This document shows positions 1-8,891 of a DNA stretch of 64,000 nucleotides, piece after piece; the stretch's first letter is position 1, and the number at the start of each line of letters is the position of its first letter. The DNA lies in assembly GCA_016707885.1 (NCBI GenBank), contig JADJGU010000001.1:124001-188000 (forward strand), given 5' to 3'. This stretch comes from Sphingomonadales bacterium (GTDB lineage: Bacteria > Pseudomonadota > Alphaproteobacteria > Sphingomonadales > Sphingomonadaceae). Under the pieces are notes generated by a model that saw only the letters and a program-made list of their open reading frames with translations, searched no databases and was not told where the DNA came from. The position numbers and the translations under genes were made by a program.

Positions 1-627
1 TGCCTCCCACCCAGATGCTTCATCCAGCATCCCCGATGCCATCGCTTCTGGCCAGTGCCAGCTTTCCGGAACGGCACGGGCGATAGTTCCGGGAAGGAAA
101 GACCATAGCAGGATGCCGCCGAGCACTCCGCCTCCGACCGCCTGAAACACTGTGCGGCGTTGGTCCGCACTGTTGCGGGCGTGGGATGTGACACCGCGCA
201 TATCCTGCGCCGCTTGCCGAAGCTCATTATAGGCGTTGTTGATCCGCGTTTGATCGCCGCGCCGCGCCGCCTCCGCTGCGGCCTCGATCCGCCTGCCAAA
301 GTTATCAGGTGTCACCTGCATGGCCGGGTGTTCCTCGATGCAATCCAGATTCTCCGCCATATCTTCGAGCCGCTTTGTCATCTCCGTCAGGGTAGCGCCG
401 TAGTCAGGGATAATGATGTCCGCTCGCTCGGAGGCAAGATGCTGAACCGCGCGCCGCACAAGCGCCATTTCACCTTCAAGGCGTGCAAAGGCTTCGGCGG
501 CAGGATCGCTTTCGACATTGGCGAGCCTAGGTTTGGCCTTGCGCTTTGGTCTGGGCTTGGGATTGGCCTCCGCTTCGGCCTCCTCCTCAATGTCCAGCGT
601 CACTTCTTCGGTATCAGGATTATCCAT
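1..627 (-). CDS. DUF6118-like membrane protein of conjugative element (partial)
   Basis: The frame is open from an ATG at 627 to the left edge, so the first 209 codons are visible and the C-terminus is missing. The start has a good AGGAG site about 7 bases upstream and lies 10 bp after the traA stop, so the gene is probably co-transcribed with traA. The N-terminus is acidic, then Lys/Pro-rich (about residues 12-36). A helical Ala/Glu/Arg-rich middle follows, with one hydrophobic segment at about 163-180 (AVGGGVLGGILLWSFLPG), which suggests a protein anchored by one membrane helix. From memory this matches the DUF6118 family found beside traA in sphingomonad and rhizobial elements. The family name is moderately sure and the function is unknown. 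Confidence 0.75.
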   Translation of the reverse strand, partial: MDNPDTEEVTLDIEEEAEAEANPKPRPKRKAKPRLANVESDPAAEAFARLEGEMALVRRAVQHLASERADIIIPDYGATLTEMTKRLEDMAENLDCIEEHPAMQVTPDNFGRRIEAAAEAARRGDQTRINNAYNELRQAAQDMRGVTSHARNSADQRRTVFQAVGGGVLGGILLWSFLPGTIARAVPESWHWPEAMASGMLDEASGWEA

Positions 628-637
628 GTCACTTCTC

Positions 638-3523
638 CTACAGGCTCATTCCAATCGAGCGGGTCCGCTCGAACGACACAGACGCGGCAAGGTCGCGGGA
701 CAAGTCGCGCCCGATATCCTTGCCGAGACCGAGTTCCCGCGTCCGGTTGCGCAACAGCGATTCCACCTGTGGATCGCGTTCCAGACCTTTCGCCATGTCG
801 GCCATGCGCCCCGCGATACGGTGTGCACCATTCTCGTTGCCGCCTTGCTGCATGACCGCGCGCGCCTCTCCCAGCCGCTGCCAATCACCGACAAAGCGGT
901 CGGCGCGCTGCACGGGATCGACGCGGATTTCAGACTCAAGCTGCATGGCGCGGATCGCACCTTGGCTGCGGCCATCGGCTGCTTCGCGTGTCAGTTCTGG
1001 CTGTCGCTGCAAGGCGCTGGCAAGATCGGCGGCGGCATGGGGCCTAATCGCGTCGAGGGTCTTCCCTGCCTTGTCGAGCGCCTCGCGCTGATGAGGTAGG
1101 ATCGGCAAACCCTGCTCGCGCATCTTCGCCATATCGTCGGCGGCACGAGCGAAGCGTTCGACCGCACGGCGCTGGTTCGATAGGTTGGCCTGTTCGGTTG
1201 GCAGCGGTTCCAGCTTCTGCGCCTGCGGGCGGAAGTTGGCGAAGATGGATTTCGCACGCTCCGGCAACTGCCGCGCGATCTCGATGATGCGTTCGCGGAA
1301 GGTGATCCCGCGCCGCTCGGCAAATCGCTGTTCCGGGCTGTAGTCGCTCGCCATCTCTTTGCCGCGCTCGCGGCTTAATGTGCGGACAAGTTTCGACTGA
1401 TCGGCAAATTCGTCGCGGCCATAATGCAGGTCCACGCCGTCGCGGTGGCGCGACAGCGCGACATAGGCACAGTGGCTATCCATTCCCGGCGTAGCCAGCA
1501 CATGCGCCCGGTCCACCGTCATGCCCTGCGCCTTATGGATGGTCGCGGCATAACCGTGATCGATATGCGCATAGTCCTTGGTATCGAAGGCGACGCTGCG
1601 GCCATCGTCGGTGCGCACTGCCATGCGCTGCGGCGTTACCTGTTCGACCATCCCCAGCGTGCCGTTCTTGACGCCCAGCTCACGCTCGTTGCGGAGAAAC
1701 ATTATGCGGTCTCCGGACGCAAAGGCGCGTTCACCGCGCTCGGCTTTCACCGAGACATCGCCGCCCAACTCTCCACTCGCGCGCATCTTTCCGCGCGCCG
1801 CTTCATTGAGTCCGCGCACCTCGTCATTGGTGTGGGTGAGGATGATCCGCGTGTCGTCGGGGTTGGCCCGCCGGTCGCGATCCCAGCGCTCTATCAGGTC
1901 GCTACGCCCCGCTTCCCGCGTCTCGGCAGCATGAACCATGTCTCGTTCGCCATAGGCCTGAATGGCAAGGCCCGTGCGCCCGGTAGCGAGATGCCGTGTG
2001 GCATCCTGCTGCCAGACCTGATGCTGTCGGCGCACTTCGCTGATCTCGACGCCGCCATGTCGTTCATGGATCGCGCGGAACGCCGCTCCGGCTTCAATGG
2101 CCTGCAACTGCTGCGGGTCGCCAACCAGCACAACTTTCGCACCGGCATCGGCGGCGTGGGACACGACGCGCTCCATCTGGCGCGTGCCGACCATGCCCGC
2201 TTCGTCAATCACCAGCACGTCGCGCGAAGTCAGATGCTCGCGGTCTTGGCCCCACTGATGTTCAAGGCTGGCGATAGTGCGCGACGCAATGCCCGAACCC
2301 TGCTCCAGCCCCTCGGCAGCGATGCCCGAAAGCGCCGCGCCGCGAACATTAAAGCCTGCTCTTTCCCAAGCCTCGCGTGCAACGCCAAGCATCGCGCTCT
2401 TGCCGGTCCCGGCATAGCCGACGACAATGCTCAAGCCAGATTTGGCGGTCACATGCGCAAACGCCTCGCGCTGCTCGCCGGACAACACAAGTCCGCGTGC
2501 CTTGGCGCTTGCCAAAGCTGCGTCCCCGCCATTCGGATCGACCCCGTGCCGCTCGCGTTCTGCCATCAATTCCGATGCGCGCTGCAATCGCTGCTCAGTC
2601 TCGATCATCTGCCGGGATGTGAAGCGGTCGTCACCGCGTCCGTCCTTGCCCAAAGCGATGAAATCGGGCGATCCGCGCACTGCATTTAGCGCCGCATCGA
2701 ACTGCTCCTTCCCGTCGCTGTGCCGATGCACGAATGTGGCAAGGTCGCGGTTCGTGAAGGTGGCTTGGCTGTGCGTGATCGCGTCGAGCGCGACATTCGG
2801 ATTTGCGATAATGCGCTCGCCATTGCGTTGCGCGACGGCGCGGTGTTCCTCGATGCGCTCGGCCTCAAGCCCGCGCTCGCCCATGCGCGATGCGGCGGGG
2901 CCGATCTTGTCCTGCGGCTCCAGCTTGATGCCCTGCGCGTCCAGACTGCGGTGATCGACGCGCGCGTCGATATCGAGCTCCGCTAGCCGCTGATTGACAT
3001 GCTCGGCCCAACGTTCACGCCATTGCTCGACCAGCTCGGCCTTGTTCCACTCGCGCACCTTCGCGCGGAAACCATCCTTCCCGACTTCGCGCATGGTAAG
3101 CATGACATGCGCATGCGGCTTTGCCTGACCGTCCTTGCCGATATCCCAATGGACATTGAGGTCAGCAATCATGCCCTTGTCGACAAACTCGGCTTCGACA
3201 AAGTCGCGGGCCAGCGCAATCCCCTGGCTCTTCCTCAGCTCGCGCGGAATCGCGAACTCGACCTCGCGCGAAAGCTGCGCATCCTTTCGCTTCTCGGCGG
3301 CCTCGACAGCGTTCCAGAGCCTTTCGCGGTCAGCAAACTCGGGCGGCGCGCCTTCGGGCAGCAGCACCTCAGAGTGGACAACGCCGTCCTTGTTCGTGAA
3401 GTCATGGTCGCGGTCGAGCCGCTCATCGTGCAACCGTTCGGCTCCGCGATAAGCCGCTGCCGCCACAGCGCTGCGCCCGCTGGCGCGGCTGATGACTTTT
3501 ACCGAGAGATGAAAGATAGCCAT
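638..3523 (-). CDS. traA: Ti-type conjugative relaxase/helicase TraA
   Basis: This 961-residue protein has the two-part layout of Ti-plasmid TraA. The N-terminal MobA/MobL (MobQ-type) relaxase nicks oriT. Its candidate catalytic tyrosine is in AAAAYRGAERL (about residue 25) and its metal-binding histidines are in KPHAHVMLTM (about 135-145). The C-terminal superfamily 1 helicase unwinds the transferred strand; it has Walker A GYAGTGKSAML (about 370), Walker B VLVIDEAGMV and the QLQAIEAGAAFRAI motif. A long charged helical tail follows. The length is normal for the family. The ATG at 3523 sits about 30 bp from the oriT-like dyad, and traC/traD diverge on the other side, as in Ti plasmids. No frameshift is seen, so the relaxase looks functional. 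Confidence 0.93.
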   Translation of the reverse strand: MAIFHLSVKVISRASGRSAVAAAAYRGAERLHDERLDRDHDFTNKDGVVHSEVLLPEGAPPEFADRERLWNAVEAAEKRKDAQLSREVEFAIPRELRKSQGIALARDFVEAEFVDKGMIADLNVHWDIGKDGQAKPHAHVMLTMREVGKDGFRAKVREWNKAELVEQWRERWAEHVNQRLAELDIDARVDHRSLDAQGIKLEPQDKIGPAASRMGERGLEAERIEEHRAVAQRNGERIIANPNVALDAITHSQATFTNRDLATFVHRHSDGKEQFDAALNAVRGSPDFIALGKDGRGDDRFTSRQMIETEQRLQRASELMAERERHGVDPNGGDAALASAKARGLVLSGEQREAFAHVTAKSGLSIVVGYAGTGKSAMLGVAREAWERAGFNVRGAALSGIAAEGLEQGSGIASRTIASLEHQWGQDREHLTSRDVLVIDEAGMVGTRQMERVVSHAADAGAKVVLVGDPQQLQAIEAGAAFRAIHERHGGVEISEVRRQHQVWQQDATRHLATGRTGLAIQAYGERDMVHAAETREAGRSDLIERWDRDRRANPDDTRIILTHTNDEVRGLNEAARGKMRASGELGGDVSVKAERGERAFASGDRIMFLRNERELGVKNGTLGMVEQVTPQRMAVRTDDGRSVAFDTKDYAHIDHGYAATIHKAQGMTVDRAHVLATPGMDSHCAYVALSRHRDGVDLHYGRDEFADQSKLVRTLSRERGKEMASDYSPEQRFAERRGITFRERIIEIARQLPERAKSIFANFRPQAQKLEPLPTEQANLSNQRRAVERFARAADDMAKMREQGLPILPHQREALDKAGKTLDAIRPHAAADLASALQRQPELTREAADGRSQGAIRAMQLESEIRVDPVQRADRFVGDWQRLGEARAVMQQGGNENGAHRIAGRMADMAKGLERDPQVESLLRNRTRELGLGKDIGRDLSRDLAASVSFERTRSIGMSL

Positions 3524-3552
3524 GATGGCAATCCATCTACGCCATCAAAGCC

Positions 3553-3580
3553 ACGTCGGCACGACGTATAAGCGCGCCCT
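3553..3580. other. Candidate oriT nic region (Ti/RSF1010 type)
   Basis: A perfect 6-bp inverted repeat, ACGTCG at 3553-3558 and CGACGT at 3562-3567 with a GCA loop, is followed at once by ATAAGCGCGCCCT (3568-3580). From memory the RSF1010 nic core is TAAGTGCGCCCT and the Ti-plasmid oriT contains CGACGTATAATTGCGCCCT. The stretch here, CGACGTATAAGCGCGCCCT, differs from these at only one or two positions. Its place between divergent traA and traC/traD is where Ti plasmids carry oriT, and the neighbouring relaxase is of the matching MobQ type. A second dyad (GATGGC 3524-3529, GCCATC 3541-3546) lies between it and traA. Confidence 0.75.
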
Positions 3581-3695
3581 CCCATGATAAAATCCTGCTC
3601 GGGACTAGGTGGTGTCAGACTGTCTCGACGACCCTACAGCATATAGCGCGGCGCGATATTATGATGGGTGCATCAACTCTCAATGGAGACAGACG

Positions 3696-4001
3696 ATGCG
3701 CAAACCCCGTGATATTGATTCGGAACTAAAGGCACTTGCCGAAAGAGCAAAACAACTCAAGGAACGCCGCGTCCAGCAACTTGGGGAACTGGTGATCGCC
3801 ACCGTAGCCGACGCAATGGACGCCGAAACGCTCGCAGGCGCATTGCTGGTGATTTCGGAAACAACCGACCCTGCCAAAAGGGAGAGCTGGCACAAACGCG
3901 GCAACGCCTTCTTTCAAGGGACGGCGCGAAAGCGTGGCCAAGGAACTGAAGGCCAACGGGACGGCACTCGCACGGCTGACGGCGGCACGGCACCGGCTTG
4001 A
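3696..4001 (+). CDS. TraC/TraD-family conjugation accessory protein
   Basis: The gene encodes a 101-residue, highly charged protein starting MRKPRDIDSELKALAERAKQ. The ATG at 3696 is preferred over upstream starts because a GGAGA site lies 6 bases before it and the family begins at this motif. The N-terminal half is a Lys/Arg/Glu-rich helix (KQLKERRVQQLGELVIAT), the usual form of small TraC/TraD proteins that bind near oriT and help the relaxosome. The tail after residue 75 is low-complexity and may be unstructured. It diverges from traA across the oriT-like region and overlaps the next gene. In sphingomonad genomes such proteins are annotated as conjugal transfer protein TraD; choosing between TraC and TraD is uncertain. 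Confidence 0.75.
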   Translation: MRKPRDIDSELKALAERAKQLKERRVQQLGELVIATVADAMDAETLAGALLVISETTDPAKRESWHKRGNAFFQGTARKRGQGTEGQRDGTRTADGGTAPA

Positions 4002-4251
4002 GGCAAGAAAGGCACGAACCGACATGCGCGAATGGCAGGTCAAGCGGCGCGAACGCACAAAGCAACTGATCGAGCTGGGCGGACTTGTAGTGAAAGCCCG
4101 ACTGGTCGAACTCACCGACGATGACCGTGCGACACTCTATGGCGTGTTCCTGACGGTCGCCATCAAACTGCGCAGCGAAGACCGCGAACAGGCGCTGGCG
4201 ATCTGGAAGCGTAAGGGTAAGCGCGCGTTTGAAGCTGAATGCGAAGCGTAA
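3934..4251 (+). CDS. traD: Conjugal transfer protein TraD
   Basis: This small basic protein contains the TraD signature RRERTKQLIELGGLVVKA (about residues 38-55), then a helix ending WKRKGKRAFEAE. TraD proteins of Ti-type systems are small DNA-associated accessory factors encoded next to traA and oriT. Starting at ATG 3934 gives 105 residues and a 68-bp overlap with the preceding gene. Starting at ATG 4024 (MREWQVKRRERTK) gives 75 residues and no overlap, with AAGAAAGG about 10 bases upstream. The second start is also credible, and the sequence alone does not decide. The gene is followed directly by a strong hairpin. Confidence 0.8.
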   Translation: MAKELKANGTALARLTAARHRLEARKARTDMREWQVKRRERTKQLIELGGLVVKARLVELTDDDRATLYGVFLTVAIKLRSEDREQALAIWKRKGKRAFEAECEA

Positions 4252-4252
4252 A

Positions 4253-4274
4253 GGCGGCGGCCTGAGCCGCCGCC
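4253..4274 (+). terminator. GC hairpin after traD
   Basis: Perfect 9-bp arms (GGCGGCGGC at 4253-4261 and GCCGCCGCC at 4266-4274) close a CTGA loop, starting 2 bp after the traD stop. There is no run of T after the stem, so this is a hairpin that may end or slow transcription rather than a textbook intrinsic terminator. It separates the conjugation genes from the cargo operon. Confidence 0.5.
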
Positions 4275-4525
4275 TCGTGGGTCATCAGGGTTCTTCGACC
4301 ATTGGCTTGCGGTTCGCTTTGGTAAGGATCGTGGAACCATCGACGATCATGTACTAATAATAAATACAGATCACCCGGTAGAGGGAGCTGTCCAAAGGCA
4401 ATATTCCAAAGCGATCGAATCCCTAAGAGATTTCAAGCACTCCACAATTTGCATTATGAGAAATCTGATAACTTAAAGTCTTGACAATTTGTCCATATTA
4501 GTGGGAGCAATAGGAAATAACGCAT
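4275..4525. other. AT-rich intergenic region before cargo operon
   Basis: No convincing gene is present. A minus-strand run of 21 sense codons ending in TGA (about 4285-4350; it reads MIVDGSTILTKANRKPMVEEP) has protein-like composition and could be the tail of a deleted gene, but it is too short to identify. The remainder becomes clearly AT-rich towards 4526 and probably holds the promoter of the three-gene operon. This marks a change in base composition between the transfer module and the cargo. Confidence 0.4.
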
Positions 4526-5500
4526 TTGGGGGCTAATGTGTCGTTCCAGAAGTTGACGGGCAACATTCGCAGTCGCATACTTTTGGCTAATCTGTATGAT
4601 ACAGCTCAGGCGAATTTGGTTCGCGCCGACATCCAAAAGACCGCTTTGAAAGGGCTACACGCCACCCTGTCCGCGTTGGGTCCCCGTCCCAGGCACAAGA
4701 CTGTTTTATACGCTATCGGTCGGTTTCTCCACGCTGACGGAGCTGATTACAAGATCCTTGCTGCCGAGCGCCCGGACGAGCGCGACCGGTTTGCGCTGGT
4801 AGTTAGCTTTGCAAAGGTCAAACCGATTCTCAATCAAATGGCGAGACGCATCAAGCAGACACATCCTAGCGATGCTGCGACGATCCAAGTTGCGCTCCGA
4901 GCCAGAGCGACATTGCCCGCGCTGACTGACGCAGTCGCAGTTCTTAATCGTCATCGGGAAGGCTCAACGGAGCTTACGATAAGCAACGTCAATCTGTTGA
5001 TTTGGGGCGCTCCGTTGGATGCGCTCGACGCTGTGCTAGCCGATCCCGTGCTCGCCGCCGACGAAAGGGCGAACCGCATGCGCGACATGTTGGGTTTAAT
5101 TCAGCTCACGCCTGCGCCTACCGACCCTGAGCGCTACATGTTTGTGTTCCGTTCGGATCAATCACTCAAGGACATCCGCGCCAAACCATCCCATTTTTCG
5201 GTCGCACGGCCGACCACCTTCGACGGCTTCGACAATCACCGCTTCTGCCAGCGAGATTTGGGTGGGCGAAAAATTGGTTGGGGCAATACGGTTGATCTTG
5301 CGGCGGGAACTTGTGGAACCGGCTTGCCCGAGGTGGTATTGACGCCCATGTCCATCGCTAACTTTACCTGCGAGTATCTGGGGGAGATTCGGAGCTCGCG
5401 TTTTGCGAGCGACAGAAGGTACTTTAGCATGATGGCACCGTCACCGCCCGACAGCGCGCTGATGGCGGCAGAATTGGACACGTTGGCAATGACACCATGA
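4526..5500 (+). CDS. Unknown protein, first gene of a three-gene cargo operon
   Basis: The protein is 324 residues from a TTG start at 4526 that has AGGAA about 10 bases upstream. An in-frame GTG at 4538 would remove four residues and is possible. I recognise no family. The first half is predicted helical (SRILLANLYDTAQANLVRAD; FAKVKPILNQMARRIKQ). The C-terminal third is richer in aromatic residues and glycine (FDGFDNHRFCQRDLGGRKIG, then NTVDLAAGTCGTG). There is no signal peptide or membrane helix, so it is probably cytosolic. The stop overlaps the next start as ATGA, implying translational coupling. Codon use is less GC-rich than in traA, which fits acquired cargo. A role in defence is only an inference from context. 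Confidence 0.75.
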   Translation: MGANVSFQKLTGNIRSRILLANLYDTAQANLVRADIQKTALKGLHATLSALGPRPRHKTVLYAIGRFLHADGADYKILAAERPDERDRFALVVSFAKVKPILNQMARRIKQTHPSDAATIQVALRARATLPALTDAVAVLNRHREGSTELTISNVNLLIWGAPLDALDAVLADPVLAADERANRMRDMLGLIQLTPAPTDPERYMFVFRSDQSLKDIRAKPSHFSVARPTTFDGFDNHRFCQRDLGGRKIGWGNTVDLAAGTCGTGLPEVVLTPMSIANFTCEYLGEIRSSRFASDRRYFSMMAPSPPDSALMAAELDTLAMTP

Positions 5501-6567
5501 GAAGCGGAAAGCGCCTCCAAAGACCGGCTTTGCGCGTTGAAAAGCTCATCGAGCTGCTTGCGAAGTATGAGTCGGCAACGCCAGGGAAACCAGCTCAACT
5601 TAAAGCTTTCAACGAGCTGCAGGAATCCTACCCCGAACTAGATTTTCCAACCCGTTCCGAACCGAGAACCGTCATTAGACAATATCTCGTGACCCGCCAG
5701 AAGGCGGATCGTGTCTCGTTCGAGCGCGATATCGTAACGGTCCTAAAGTCTGACCAACTTGAATTGTTGTCATTGATGACGCTGGTCTCGATTCTCGAGG
5801 AAGGCCATTTCGAGTTTCCCGTTTCGGCAATGTATGAGGTTGTCAATCGCATTGATGGATTGCCATTGAACGATATTGTTGATCAAGTAATTGCCGATAC
5901 TGTCGCTTTGGTTGAACGACGTGACCCCGCTGACCTGTTTGCCCTACTTCATCGTCTCTCTAGCCAGCGAGCGGCTCGGCCGGCAGCGCTTCTCGCGGCA
6001 TTGCAAGCTGTGGCGCAACACAATCCCGCAGCCATGGGTGAGGTATTTAGGACATTTGGCAAATGGATTTTGGATCCCGCACTCGATACTAACGTGCTTG
6101 CTATCTGGTTGACGGAAGTATCACGGCTTTCTGGTCCGATCGCTCTGCTCATGAGCTTAAGGGCCCTCCCGACTGCCACGAATGGCAAGCTGTTGCTGGC
6201 TGCATTCGGTTTCGATTCCTCACCGTTCACAATGAGTCGCGTCATTGGCAATGACCCGGACGCACAGCGTATTGAGGTGCTTTGGCAAGGCGAAGCCATT
6301 TCACTTAGCGCGGTTGATCCCCGTGGTGACCATGACACGTGGCTTGCGCAAATTAGCGCGGCAATGCGGAACATCACCCGCGATCTGAAGGCGACCCAAC
6401 CCAGCACATCGAGGCTTAGGAAGGTTAGCGTATTCGAGTCTCGTGAACTCGGTAGGCCCACGGCGACCGGCACAACGACAGGTCAGCCGTGGAACATTTC
6501 AACCGCGTGGCTCGAAAAGTTTAAGGCACTCAGCAACACGCCCGTACCGGAAGCGAGTTTCATATGA
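5497..6567 (+). CDS. Unknown helical protein, second gene of cargo operon
   Basis: This 356-residue protein is not recognised. It starts within the ATGA overlap of the preceding stop and ends in an ATGA overlap with the next gene, so the three genes form one coupled unit. The sequence is nearly all predicted helix: RVEKLIELLAKYESATPG near the N-terminus, then repeated Leu/Ala-rich helices at about 75-240 (LELLSLMTLVSILEEGHFEF; LFALLHRLSSQRAARPAALL). A HEAT-like or other alpha-solenoid scaffold is possible. The last 40 residues are Ser/Thr/Pro-rich and probably flexible. It has no catalytic motif, signal peptide or membrane helix. It may be an adaptor for the larger third protein, but this is inferred only from the coupling. 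Confidence 0.75.
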   Translation: MRSGKRLQRPALRVEKLIELLAKYESATPGKPAQLKAFNELQESYPELDFPTRSEPRTVIRQYLVTRQKADRVSFERDIVTVLKSDQLELLSLMTLVSILEEGHFEFPVSAMYEVVNRIDGLPLNDIVDQVIADTVALVERRDPADLFALLHRLSSQRAARPAALLAALQAVAQHNPAAMGEVFRTFGKWILDPALDTNVLAIWLTEVSRLSGPIALLMSLRALPTATNGKLLLAAFGFDSSPFTMSRVIGNDPDAQRIEVLWQGEAISLSAVDPRGDHDTWLAQISAAMRNITRDLKATQPSTSRLRKVSVFESRELGRPTATGTTTGQPWNISTAWLEKFKALSNTPVPEASFI

Positions 6568-8891
6568 GCGGCCGGGAACCGAAATACGCGATTGGTCGCC
6601 TCGTCAACATCCTCACCGAAGCTCACCGGTTGCAACGAATTATTCGGAGCAATGAAAAAGACGTCAGGCTGCGAAAAAAGTTTAAGCTTCATCATATGGT
6701 CGACACAAGAGTAGTCGGGGTTTTGGCCGAGCCCAACCTTCATACAGGTCTTGTTTCGCCGTTCGGCACGCTGTTGCAGCAAGAAGGAAGCCAAAAATCG
6801 GGCCAGACCAAGAGCTCGAGCTTCCACGATATTGTAGGCGATGCTGACAAGCCCTTGGCAGAGGCGCAGGCAATTCTCTTTGCCAACGCTATGCTGACGG
6901 GCGAGTTGATTGTACGTTTTGCCCAAGAGGCAACTAACGGACCGCTGCTGATTTCGCCTGAACATATCAGTGAGGTCTTTGGATACATCTCAGCAATCGA
7001 ACATCGATCGGCCTCCGAATCGAACGCTAAGGCGAACACAATCGCATCCCATAAGAACGTGGCTAACGAGCTTGCCCGCGAAGTGAAAGCCATTCGCCAG
7101 TCGCAACAGCCTGGAGGTGAAATTAGCGCCGAAGTGTGTCAGGCGGTCGTGGAAAAACTGGCTCAGCTCTCGCAGGCGCCGGGAATGGCGATGCGTCGGT
7201 TAGAGGAACAGTTTCTTAATGGCCGGATCGCGAATGCAGCACAGGAACTGAAGTTTGATCTCAGCCTTATCGCTCCTGACGAGGATCTTGTAAAAAAGTG
7301 GCGAGTCCGGATCAGACAGGCAAAAAGACACAATCCTGTGAAACCAAATGCTCATGCTTTGGAAGCAGATGCAGTGACGTTGGCGCAATTGCAGCTATTC
7401 AATATCGAAAGAAATGATGAAAGATGTGTACTCATCACAGATGATCGAGGGCTTCAGGAAGCGTATTTCCGGTTCTTAAAGGAGCCTGGAAACGCAAAAG
7501 AGTTCTACGCCATTCGAGACCCGCGACAATATATACCGATCTTTAATATTGGCGAGGACACCGGGAAATACACGGATCGAAGAGTTTTCATCGCTGTACG
7601 AGATTCCATCAATAGACTTCTGACATCGTTCGCTAGCCCCGATTCCGTTGACAACAATTCTAGCTTTGATGGTCGTTGGTCTACGATTGAGAAACTGATC
7701 AGAACCAACATGAAGAATATCTCCTCAGAATTTGCGCTCGAGGTTCGATCGCAAATACGCAGTTTGAGCCGAGCTTGGGTTGAGATGTTGGAACATTCGC
7801 TCGTCGCCAAAGCGGACACATTGCTTGATCTGGCCGACCGAGAGAACCGAGTGATGCTTGAAACTGGTATCGAGCAATCTCGAGAGCAACTTTCCCGACG
7901 TTTCCTTGCTGTAACCGAAAGCTCGGTCTTACTGCGAAACGAAATTTTGATTCTGGAGAAGCGTACAAGTCCGGCTAGCAACAACCGCCGTATGCTCGTC
8001 AGCGACTTCGGCGATTTCAAGAGTGCGCTCTTTGTAGGCCGTTCGCTTGACGAAAATGTCGGCATGCTGAAGGAAGAGTGTGCAGATCTACAAATTTCGC
8101 AGTTTCACGAGCAGTTCCGCGATGAACGCTTGCTGGTGCTCAGTTGTCTGTGCCTCGACCTAGGCGCTTGGGATGCAGCCCAAGCATTGTTGGCCGCGTC
8201 AAGGCCAAAGAGGGGAACTGCGCTGGCGCGGGAAATTGATTTCTTCCGATGTGTTTCGCGCCGTTTGGCAACAAACAGCAAGAGCAAGATGAAGCAGTAT
8301 AACGATATCTCTGCGTCGCTAAAGAATTTGAATCACGGCCCGCATCCTTTGCTACGACTGCGTGTGCACAGCGAAATTGTTGCAATAGGACTTTCGCGAT
8401 GGGCGTTACGCGTCCAATCGAAAAAAGCGCTTAACAGTGATTTGGAGCGTACTGCTGAAGATTGGCTAGGCCTGACCAATGCGGGAGAGCGGTTTTTATT
8501 TGATGAGCAGGCCCAGTCGGCTTGGAAAGGTTTGCAGAAGCAATATGCGCTCAACACCTTCTGTTTGGTATTTTGGCTGGCCGAATCGCGCATGGTGATT
8601 GGCAAGAAGCTTGGCCAGATAGCCAACACCTTGCTTCAAAAAATGGAGTTATCTGAATTTGCCTTCATCGGCGAGGGTGTTCACGGCAGCATCTATCCTA
8701 AACTCTGCCGTTATGTATTCACCGGCGAACCAGCCAAACCGGTTATCGCGGCCCGGATTGTCGAAGAAATTTGCCAAGTCACCAAGCATGACATGAACGA
8801 GGGAATTCTTTTCGACCTACCTTATATCGACCGAATTGAGCTCGCTTCTATTAGAACAATGTTGATGAAGCGTTATGGTTTCAATGATTGA
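6564..8891 (+). CDS. Large unknown protein with possible PIN-type nuclease region
   Basis: The protein has 775 residues and is the last and largest of the coupled operon. The N-terminal 330 residues contain pieces that resemble a PIN nuclease fold: a strand ending in VDT (46-48, HHMVDTRVVGVLAE), acidic residues in ALEADAVTLAQLQ (265-277), and VLITDD (289-294, CVLITDDRGLQEAY). PIN nucleases use acidic residues at such places to cut RNA or DNA. The spacing is longer than in a simple PIN domain, so this is a weak assignment. Residues 350-775 are helical and may form a sensor or repeat domain (WDAAQALLAAS; SRRLATNSKSKMKQYND). No membrane segment is seen. If the nuclease reading is right, the operon could be a defence or toxin system. 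Confidence 0.75.
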   Translation: MSGREPKYAIGRLVNILTEAHRLQRIIRSNEKDVRLRKKFKLHHMVDTRVVGVLAEPNLHTGLVSPFGTLLQQEGSQKSGQTKSSSFHDIVGDADKPLAEAQAILFANAMLTGELIVRFAQEATNGPLLISPEHISEVFGYISAIEHRSASESNAKANTIASHKNVANELAREVKAIRQSQQPGGEISAEVCQAVVEKLAQLSQAPGMAMRRLEEQFLNGRIANAAQELKFDLSLIAPDEDLVKKWRVRIRQAKRHNPVKPNAHALEADAVTLAQLQLFNIERNDERCVLITDDRGLQEAYFRFLKEPGNAKEFYAIRDPRQYIPIFNIGEDTGKYTDRRVFIAVRDSINRLLTSFASPDSVDNNSSFDGRWSTIEKLIRTNMKNISSEFALEVRSQIRSLSRAWVEMLEHSLVAKADTLLDLADRENRVMLETGIEQSREQLSRRFLAVTESSVLLRNEILILEKRTSPASNNRRMLVSDFGDFKSALFVGRSLDENVGMLKEECADLQISQFHEQFRDERLLVLSCLCLDLGAWDAAQALLAASRPKRGTALAREIDFFRCVSRRLATNSKSKMKQYNDISASLKNLNHGPHPLLRLRVHSEIVAIGLSRWALRVQSKKALNSDLERTAEDWLGLTNAGERFLFDEQAQSAWKGLQKQYALNTFCLVFWLAESRMVIGKKLGQIANTLLQKMELSEFAFIGEGVHGSIYPKLCRYVFTGEPAKPVIAARIVEEICQVTKHDMNEGILFDLPYIDRIELASIRTMLMKRYGFND

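Noticed and set aside
1424..2689. Plus-strand frame of 421 codons across traA
   Set aside because: It is antisense to the helicase motifs of traA, has no ribosome site, and is open only because of high GC content.
4285..4350. Short minus-strand gene ending in TGA
   Set aside because: It is only about 21 codons without a ribosome site and matches no family, so at most it is the tail of a lost gene.
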